DNA of 64,000 nucleotides from Microvelia longipes (Eukaryota; Arthropoda; Insecta; Hemiptera; Veliidae), in the NCBI GenBank assembly GCA_018340805.1, contig JACMZG010001908.1:40376984-40440983 (forward strand). Reading direction: 5' to 3'. Positions 57,462-64,000 of this stretch are shown here, one piece after another; positions within the stretch are counted from its first letter, which is position 1, and every line of letters starts with the position of its first letter. A program made the position numbers and the translations under genes. The notes under the pieces were generated by a model. The model worked only from the letters and a program-made list of their open reading frames with translations. It had not been told where the DNA came from and made no database searches.

Positions 57462-59434
57462 AAGAACGATATGCGGGAGATAATAAGAGACGTCAAGTTG
57501 AAGCGAGAAATAATGTATCACGTCTTGCTATGAAAGACGACGAATCATGGCAAGAATATCTCCTAAGAGGAGAGAAACTATTAGAATCAGCGAGACTGCT
57601 TGGGGCAGTGATAGATGACGATGAATTTATACTGTCATTTATGCGCGGTTTATCAAACAAATATCATGCAGTAGCATCTCAATTCGATAATTATCCCAGT
57701 GCAAATATTAATGACATAAGACGAGTATTTGAATTATATCAAGAAAGAGAGGAAACGGCTATAGCTCAGCAATCAACATCAAATGCGTTTAGAGCTGGAA
57801 CTAGACAGCAATATCAACGTCAATGGAGAAAATCAAGCAACCCTAGATGCTGGGTTTGCGGTAAATCTTCACATACAACGGAACAATGTTGGTTCAATTA
57901 TAAAAACAAAAAAGAAAGAAATCAAAATAAGGATCTGTCAAAAGATTTAAAAACACAGAAGGTAAAAATGACAGGTTATGTTGAAGACAATGATTATTAT
58001 TCTTGTGAATCTGATTACGAAAATGAAAACGTTTGGAAAATGACAGAATCATACGATAAAGACAAAATAAACAGTAAACAATGGATCATTGATAGCGGAG
58101 CCACATGTCACATGACCTCCGATATAAATTTAATTCATAAAATAAGAAAAGATGACAGAATAATAAAGATGGCGAACAATTCTAAAACAAAATCACAGGG
58201 TATTGGATATTGTAACTTAAAAACTAACGAAAAAAGAGATTTTAAAATAAATGATGTATTGTATGTACCGGACTTGGACGGTAACTTGTTATCTGTAAAT
58301 AAATTAACTGATAACCAAGAGACAGAAGTAAAAGTAACTTTCAATAAAAACAAAGCTGACGTAATTAAAGATGGAAAGGTGATATTATCTGCAAAGAAGT
58401 TGAAAAGTGTATACGTATTAGATCAATCTGAGGACGAAGAGGAAACAGTAGCTACTGCTAGAGAAATTTCAAAAGATCTTTGGCATAAAAGAATTTCTCA
58501 CTTACATGAGCGGTATTTAGATATGTTAAAGAATAAAAATATGGTTAGGGATCTTGACTTTCATAATAAAGACATGGAACCATGCAGAGCGTGTATCAAA
58601 GCAAAATACGCACGAAAACCATTTAAGGAAATTAATACAGGTCAATCGAATGAAATTCTTGAAAGACTTCACATGGACTTGGTTGGACCACTTGACGAAT
58701 CTTTAGCAGGATCAAAATATATACTTACGGTAATAGACGATTACTCGCGAAAAATTTTTGTAAAATTTTTAAAAAACAAAAGTGAAACATCGCACAAAAT
58801 TATAAGATTAATAAAAAAATTAGAAAATTTAACCGGAAAACAAGTGAAATATGTAAGAAGCGATAACGGAAAAGAATTTTTGAATGATAAATTAAATAAC
58901 TATTATTATGATAAGGGGATAGAACAAGAGTTAACGACAGCATACTCGCCACAAAGTAATGGCCTCGCTGAAAGAGCCAATAGGAGTATATTAGAAAACG
59001 GAAGGGCACTGTTGGTTGGCTCTGGTCTACCATCGACTTTCTGGGCCGAAGCTGTGGGGACAGCAGTATATATTAGGAATAGAACACCAGCAAAAACTAA
59101 ATTGTATCAAACACCTGAAGAAATTTTTACCGGTAAAAAACCTACAGTTAAACACTTACGAGTATTTGGATGTCAATGTTATTATTGGATAGAAAAGCAC
59201 GAAAGATCAAAGTTTGAACCTAAAATGAAAGAAGGAATTTTCGTAGGCTATTCGATTGTAAGACAGGCATATAGAGTTTACGACCCTATAAAAGAAAAAA
59301 TAATTGAATCTCGAGATGTCCGATTTATTGAAAGTAAAATGGGAGTGGAATGGCTGAAAATTTTGAACCGAACGAGGAAACATTCATATTTTTTGACCCA
59401 GAAAATAAAAAGGAAGACACTGAAGATTATTTAA
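57449..59434 (+). CDS. copia gag C-terminus, protease and integrase
   Basis: The ATG is at 57530, but the homologous frame opens at about 57449. From the ATG: zinc knuckle CWVCGKSSHTTEQC (107-120, CX2CX4HX4C); protease WIIDSGATCHMT (catalytic D188); GAG-pre-integrase His/Cys region (H319, H324, C352, C355); integrase core with D383 (LHMDLVGPL), D445 (VRSDNGKEF) and E481 (SNGLAERANR), a D,D(35)E spacing; then the C-terminal LRVFGCQCYYWI and GIFVGYS motifs (about 560-590). After VRFIESKM the meaningful frame shifts by one base. Confidence 0.93.
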   Translation, partial: WDRLEERYAGDNKRRQVEARNNVSRLAMKDDESWQEYLLRGEKLLESARLLGAVIDDDEFILSFMRGLSNKYHAVASQFDNYPSANINDIRRVFELYQEREETAIAQQSTSNAFRAGTRQQYQRQWRKSSNPRCWVCGKSSHTTEQCWFNYKNKKERNQNKDLSKDLKTQKVKMTGYVEDNDYYSCESDYENENVWKMTESYDKDKINSKQWIIDSGATCHMTSDINLIHKIRKDDRIIKMANNSKTKSQGIGYCNLKTNEKRDFKINDVLYVPDLDGNLLSVNKLTDNQETEVKVTFNKNKADVIKDGKVILSAKKLKSVYVLDQSEDEEETVATAREISKDLWHKRISHLHERYLDMLKNKNMVRDLDFHNKDMEPCRACIKAKYARKPFKEINTGQSNEILERLHMDLVGPLDESLAGSKYILTVIDDYSRKIFVKFLKNKSETSHKIIRLIKKLENLTGKQVKYVRSDNGKEFLNDKLNNYYYDKGIEQELTTAYSPQSNGLAERANRSILENGRALLVGSGLPSTFWAEAVGTAVYIRNRTPAKTKLYQTPEEIFTGKKPTVKHLRVFGCQCYYWIEKHERSKFEPKMKEGIFVGYSIVRQAYRVYDPIKEKIIESRDVRFIESKMGVEWLKILNRTRKHSYFLTQKIKRKTLKII

Positions 59435-61101
59435 CTAAAAGACCACGAAGAAAAACTAGACAAAACATAAATTATAGCGAAATAAGTGACGATGATGAAA
59501 ATGATGATGAACAAATAACATTTACGAGATCAAACTACGAATTACCGAGTACATTTAAAGAAGCGATTGAGTCTCAAGAAAAAGAACAATGGATGGAAGC
59601 TATGAACAATGAGATTAACTCACTAGCTAAACACCAGGTGTGGCGACTTGAAGAAAAACCTGAAAACGTGAAGCCAGTAAAATGTAGATGGGTATTCGCA
59701 AAAAAGCAAAACTCAGACGGAACTACAAAATTCAAGGCTAGACTTGTAGCGGTCGGTTGCAGTCAAAAATTCGGCAGAGATTATGAAGAAACATATTCAC
59801 CGGTAATAAAATCATGTAGTATTCGGGCAATCTTAGCTTACGCAGCCATGAACAATTACGATGTGCAACATTTTGACGTTCAAACAGCGTATCTCTACGG
59901 AAAATTAGAGAAAGAAGTTTACATGCTTCAACCACCAGGCTTTCAGGACGCTGAGAAACCGGAAGCAGTGTGCAAATTACAACAAGCAATATACGGTTTG
60001 AAACAAAGCGGACGCGTTTGGTACGAAACCATAACATCTCACCTTAAAGAAAATAATTTTAAGCAACTAAAATCGGATCCTTGCGTTTTTATTTACAAGC
60101 ACGGAGAATCTAAACTCATAATAGGACTGTACGTGGACGATTTAATCGTATTAAGCTCAGATAAAGGGGTATTAGAAAATGCTTTGGAGATAATCAAGAA
60201 TAAATTTACTATCAAAAGACTAGAGAAAACTAATAACGTTCTAGGTATGCAAATAGACGTATCTGATGATAATATTGTGATCAGTCAAAGCAAATATGCA
60301 GAAGATATAATCAACAGATACGGTTTGGCACAAAGTAATTTGAAGAAAACTCCAATGGACCAAAACCAGGATTTAGATGAATTCGATGATTCAGAAAAAG
60401 TTGACTCAAAATTATCCCAAGCTATGCTAGGAGCAATCATGTACCTAGCTACAAGAACCAGACCAGATCTTTCGTACCCAGTAAGTGCTCTGTCAAAATA
60501 TTCGAAAGATCCAAGAATGGTGCACATGACGGCGCTGAAAAGAGTGTACAAATACCTGAAAAGTACCAAACACTACGCATTAAAGTTCACACGAGGGGGT
60601 GGCGATGAAGAAGCTGAACTTAAATGCTTCGTGGACGCTAGCTGGCGCGACGGTAAATCAGTCGGTCAACGTTCTACAACCGGATATTTGTACCTTTATG
60701 GAAATAATTTAATCACTTGGTCAGTTAGAGTACAAAGAACAGTATCACTATCTACGTGTGATGCTGAACTTTGCGCAGTAGCCGAAGCAATGAAACACGG
60801 CATATACTTACAATTGCTACTCGAAGAACTCAGCGATAATAAAACATTTTTGAACACTGCTGTAGCATGCGATAATCAAGCAGCAGTAACTTTGGCTAAA
60901 GATGGCACAACTTCATCTCGAAGTGCACATCTTATAAGAACTGTCGCATTTGTTCATGAGCAAGTTGTGGATGGAATCTATGATATTAAGCATGTTAGTG
61001 GAGCGGACCAACTTGCCGATTTTTTAACCAAGGCTCTCAGCAAAGAAAAATTAAGCAATATCCTATTAAAAGTTAATTGCTACGAAACCTTATGCAATTA
61101 A
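59350..61101 (+). CDS. copia reverse transcriptase and RNase H
   Basis: 583 codons ending at the TAA just before the polypurine tract. The ATG is incidental, since the polyprotein is continuous in the parent element. RT: WMEAMNNEINSLAKHQVW (81-98), KARLVAVGCSQKFG (129-142), FDVQTAYLYGKL (D176), LYVDDLIVLSS (YVDD at 261-264). The LATRTRPDLSYPVSALSKY motif is at 366-384. RNase H has FVDASWRDG (D429), STCDAELCA (E473), ACDNQAAV (D508) and ADQLADFLTKAL (D556). All catalytic residues are present. A Glu/Asp-rich region (43-55) precedes the RT. Confidence 0.96.
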   Translation: MAENFEPNEETFIFFDPENKKEDTEDYLTKRPRRKTRQNINYSEISDDDENDDEQITFTRSNYELPSTFKEAIESQEKEQWMEAMNNEINSLAKHQVWRLEEKPENVKPVKCRWVFAKKQNSDGTTKFKARLVAVGCSQKFGRDYEETYSPVIKSCSIRAILAYAAMNNYDVQHFDVQTAYLYGKLEKEVYMLQPPGFQDAEKPEAVCKLQQAIYGLKQSGRVWYETITSHLKENNFKQLKSDPCVFIYKHGESKLIIGLYVDDLIVLSSDKGVLENALEIIKNKFTIKRLEKTNNVLGMQIDVSDDNIVISQSKYAEDIINRYGLAQSNLKKTPMDQNQDLDEFDDSEKVDSKLSQAMLGAIMYLATRTRPDLSYPVSALSKYSKDPRMVHMTALKRVYKYLKSTKHYALKFTRGGGDEEAELKCFVDASWRDGKSVGQRSTTGYLYLYGNNLITWSVRVQRTVSLSTCDAELCAVAEAMKHGIYLQLLLEELSDNKTFLNTAVACDNQAAVTLAKDGTTSSRSAHLIRTVAFVHEQVVDGIYDIKHVSGADQLADFLTKALSKEKLSNILLKVNCYETLCN

Positions 61102-61111
61102 AGGGGGGATC
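61101..61111 (+). other. copia polypurine tract
   Basis: AAAGGGGGGAT ends at the 3' LTR boundary, where plus-strand DNA synthesis would be primed. Confidence 0.9.
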
Positions 61112-61255
61112 TGTTGGAGGAATAATTACACAAGGTTTCCTAGCAACAGAGTTTATTTTTTTTGATGTATTGTTTTAATTGAATGAAATAAAATGATTAT
61201 TAATGTCTTGTTCTTAAAAGAAGTGTATTTAACTAAGTATTTATGCAAGGCAACA
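61112..61255 (+). repeat. copia 3' LTR
   Basis: 144 bp, reads the same as the 5' LTR at every position I compared. Confidence 0.97.
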
Positions 61256-61591
61256 ATATTATATTCATATAATATAATTATCTACGAATCGAATTAAATG
61301 AATTATTATCGTAGGCCATTTCATTATCATAGGGCAATTTCAAACCAGGTGAGGCTTTAGCCCCCTTAGTCTTCCCTTTGAATCGTCTATGATCATTACG
61401 TATATCATAAAATTTGTTTTACGTTCTCTTTTCTATCATATTAGTCTGTTTTTTTTTTTGTTTTTATATTATTTATGCAAAAATTTTAGTCTATTCTCTC
61501 TGTTTACAACTGTGTAGTTTTATTTAATGCTTGATAAAATTGCCTAACCCAACTTTCGAAGGAATTTGACAATGTTAGGTGATTTCGGGAC

Positions 61592-62132
61592 TAAGAATAA
61601 TACTATATATAGAAGGAGCACAGGACCGTAAACACAATGTAATTCCACTGATAACACGAAAGTCGGTTGACTGGTGCAACTAAGTAATGCTGCCAACCTG
61701 ACAACAAAACATTATTTTAAATATGTGTCATAAATATCTATTAATAAAGAAATATCGTAAAGAACAAATATAATAACTTAAAACACCTGCTGAGTATTTA
61801 ATAAAACTGGTCTTAGATGGCAAAAGGGTGGCGGAGTACAAGAATCTACATTTAGTTGACGAGGACTACTTCTTATATATAATTTTAATAAATACGTTAA
61901 ACTACAATTTAAAATGCATAAAATATTGTAATGCACCGATATTTATATTAGTACTTTATGAATAATTAATCATTAATTAATAATAGAACATAATAATTCA
62001 GCAACCGGAAGTATTGCCAACTTTTTTTTAGAAAATTGTATATTGTAAGGGTGGCAGCATTACTTAGTTGCACCAGTGAACCGGCTTTCGTGTTATCAGT
62101 AGTGCTCCTTCTATATATAGTATTATTCTAAG
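61592..62132. mobile_element. long-TIR non-autonomous element, Mutator-like layout
   Basis: The left arm (61592-61696) and right arm (62050-62132) are reverse complements: AGAATAATACTATATATAGA, AGGAGCAC, then (after a ~22-bp insertion in the left arm) CTGATAACACGAAAG, CGGTT, ACTGGTGCAACTAAGTAATG, CTGCCA. A 9-bp direct repeat TTTCGGGAC lies just outside both ends (61583-61591 and 62133-62141). Arms of ~85-105 bp with a 9-bp duplication fit Mutator-like elements. The ~350-bp centre is AT-rich and non-coding. Confidence 0.72.
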
Positions 62133-62154
62133 TTTCGGGACAACCTTTGGTTAT

Positions 62155-62505
62155 TTAGCATCTTCATCTTACCAAGTTCACACTCAATCTTGCAAAAAAT
62201 CAGTCATTCATTTTCGCGTGAACAAGGATACGCGGCGACCATGTCTTTAGATATCAGCCTTTTAAATGGCCCAAAAAACATCTTTCCAACTTTTCTTCTA
62301 ATTTCTTTTTAAAAAACTAAAGTTTAAATCTTTAATGTACAGTAAAACATACTAACCTTATCATTTTACTTTAACGACATCCGTCATTTCTAAGTGAAGT
62401 TTTATCCAAACTTACAATATGGTAAACTCAAATCCTATCATATCTGCTTTGTTTATATTTTATTTAATTTAATAATCAAATTTTCTAGATTTTTTTTATT
62501 TATGT
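62155..62505. other. no gene seen
   Basis: AT-rich, nothing recognised. Confidence 0.5.
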
Positions 62506-62520
62506 TGAAATTCTTTTCTG

Positions 62521-62698
62521 TTTTAACCTATAAAATAGGTTAAAATTTAAATTCTTTTATAATTTAAAATTTCTTTTAAAATTTCTAAATGGTTTTAGAA
62601 AATTTATCTAAAACCATTTTAGGTAATATTTTTAATCGTATAAGTTTTTTAAAAGACTCTCGGCAATAAAAGTAAACTTAGAGAAGTTTACTTTTATT
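62521..62698. repeat. three consecutive hairpins
   Basis: Three separate perfect stems in 180 bp: TTTTAACCTAT/ATAGGTTAAAA (62521-62545), AAATGGTTTTAGA/TCTAAAACCATTT (62587-62619) and AATAAAAGTAAACTT/AAGTTTACTTTTATT (62665-62698), each with a 3-7 base loop. Confidence 0.8.
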
Positions 62699-62839
62699 TC
62701 CTGTTCTGAGAATAAAATAAAGTTTATCTCCGTTACCATGCTAATCTCAACCTATCATTTATCATAAATATTTTTCATTTTCCTTAGACCTTCATCACTT
62801 TTCCTGTAAAATTGATATAAAGTGCTTTAGGTTACTTAC

Positions 62840-63135
62840 AATTTTTAAACTAGGCAGATGCAGTCTCAAATGTATAGAGCAATAATTTTTATAATAAAAT
62901 GAGGTTCTTAAGCTTGGCGAATTTTCTTTGCATTTCGTGCTCTTATGCTCACTAATCTATTCTTGCTTTTATTTCCGGTTTATGCTTTATAACCTGGGCA
63001 GAAGCATTACTACTTAGTACAACAATTTTTACGAATTTTCAAAGGAAATGCGCTTATGCATTCTATCGTTATATACCTCGGTTTTCAGCAAATTTCCTAA
63101 GAGAATAAATTTGCTAATGGGCTAGGCCTCATGGA
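62840..63135 (+). repeat. diverged foldback arm, then reversed SINE tail
   Basis: GGCGAATTTTCTTTGCATTT, CGTGCTCTTATGC, TTTCCGGTTTATGCTTTATAAC match the foldback arm. About 63085-63135 is the reverse of the hairpin SINE tail (AATTTGCTAATGGGCTAGGC). Confidence 0.5.
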
Positions 63136-63334
63136 GGAAATGAGCAGAGTTAGCAAAAGTTTTAAAAAATCGGCAAAGTTCAAGGTTAATATTTTTTCTC
63201 CGCAAATAGGTCAATATTTGCCTTCAATTGAAATATTGATTATGTCAATGTTCATTTCAATGTTTTCTGGAACGCTGAATTAAAAGAACAGAAAACAGCA
63301 CATTTCAAGTGGAGAGTCGTTCTTCATGTTTTTT

Positions 63335-63425
63335 GGGTCTGCCAGTTGAATGGCAGTGGTCCGGAGTTGATAGGAGCCCTCAAACTCAGGGTACCTTGGT
63401 TCCAATCTTATTAAGGACGATAATT
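63335..63425 (+). repeat. tRNA-like B-box segment, plus
   Basis: GTCTGCCAGTTGAATGGCAG, TGGTCCGGAGTTGATAGGAG, then CAGGGTACCTTGGTTCCAAT (decayed B box). Same unit as 21.6 kb (minus), followed by an A/T-rich spacer and foldback units. Confidence 0.55.
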
Positions 63426-63465
63426 TTTTTACATAAAATACGTTTATAACTACAAAATAATTCTG

Positions 63466-64000
63466 GTGCGGTGGTCCACATGTCAGGCGAATTTCCTTGG
63501 GGATGCGTGTTTCCGTGCACTCATAAATAATTCTGGCACGGTGGTCCGTACGTCAGGTAAATTTCATCTGGAATGCGTGTTTCCGTCCTTAATAACCCAT
63601 TTCTTGCTTAAGGTTCCGGTTTATGTTTAGAACCTAAGTAATTACTCAATGTTTCAGCAAAAATTGTAATAAATCAGTAACATTAAGGGTTAACTTTTTT
63701 GGTCGCGAAAATAGTGCTTATTTGTGTTAGAGTGTACTTTAATGTGCTGAATTAAACGAAACAGGTCCGGAGTCGATGCAACTAGTTTATGTGACCAAAA
63801 CGTATAAACATTCTGTCGCGGTGGTCAGCATGTCGAGCGAATTTTCTTTGGAATGCGTGTTTACGTGCTTAACAACCCATTTCATGCTTAAGTTTCCGGT
63901 TTATGCTTTAGAACCTAAGTAATTACTCAAGTGTCAAGCACTGCTCGCAAATCATTTTGTCGGTATTTTTCAAAGGAAATACGCTAAAACCTGTAAAGAT
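63466..64000 (+). mobile_element. foldback-family element, cut by window end
   Basis: Three subunits: ATTCTGGTGCGGTGGTCCAC at about 63461, ATTCTGGCACGGTGGTCCGT at about 63530 and ATTCTGTCGCGGTGGTCAGC at about 63810. The last continues with the full arm (GTTTCCGGTTTATGC, AGCACTGCTCGCAAATC, AAAGGAAATACGCTAAAACC) to the end. A matching opposite arm, if any, is outside the window. Confidence 0.65.

Larger units (their letters stand above)
56918..61255 (+). mobile_element. Ty1/copia LTR retrotransposon, recent but frameshifted
   Basis: A 4338-bp element with two 144-bp LTRs that read as identical, a 5-bp target duplication ATATT on both sides (56913-56917 and 61256-61260), a copia-type primer-binding site, a polypurine tract, and gag-protease-integrase-RT-RNase H in that order. 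Identical LTRs point to a young insertion. Two single-base shifts split the polyprotein into three frames (near 57448 and 59345), so as read this copy cannot make a full product. Confidence 0.97.

Overview
This window looks like gene-poor, repeat-dense, strongly AT-rich nuclear DNA from an arthropod, most likely an insect. The evidence is the mix of elements: an I-group non-LTR retrotransposon, a BEL/Pao retrotransposon, a Ty1/copia element whose primer-binding site matches the internal initiator-tRNA-Met site used by Drosophila copia, tRNA-type SINEs, and long (TA)n microsatellites. I cannot name the species. I found no convincing host gene; one weak candidate is a possible small secreted-peptide exon at 56550-56728.

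Layout. 1-19.3 kb: AT-rich DNA with (TA)n tracts, hairpins, a 27-bp minisatellite (9.9-10.2 kb), a ~150-bp tandem module carrying a tRNA-like B box (13.0-13.7 kb), and tandem arrays of 82 bp (16.9 kb), 123 bp (18.0 kb) and 201 bp (15.6 kb). 19.3-28.2 kb: a dense cluster with a tRNA-headed SINE, a near-perfect foldback element (20707-21412), a 38-bp minisatellite with alternating monomer types (23.2-23.8 kb), and several copies of a ~0.7-0.8 kb non-coding family that contains a 5S-rRNA-like segment. 28.7-34.5 kb (minus strand): a decayed I-group LINE with a gag-like ORF1 and a fragmented endonuclease/RT/RNase H ORF2. 34.8-36.0 kb: probable tail of a second LINE on the plus strand. 37.3 kb: a ~220-bp MITE. 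46.1-51.4 kb: a frameshifted BEL/Pao element. 53.3-54.1 kb: a palindromic copy of the 5S-like family. 56.9-61.3 kb: a structurally complete copia element with LTRs that read as identical and a 5-bp target duplication, but two frameshifts. 61.6-62.1 kb: a long-TIR element flanked by a 9-bp direct repeat, Mutator-like in layout. 63.3-64.0 kb: another foldback copy running off the window end.

How the parts relate. The autonomous retroelements encode their own gag, endonuclease or integrase, and RT/RNase H; none is intact in frame. The non-coding families have pol-III-type internal promoter look-alikes (tRNA A/B boxes, or a 5S-like internal control region) and occur in both orientations, often as palindromes. 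The most interesting unexplained signal is the 5S-like/foldback family, with at least eight related segments in this window. Coordinates of repeats and hairpins were read by eye and may be off by a few bases.
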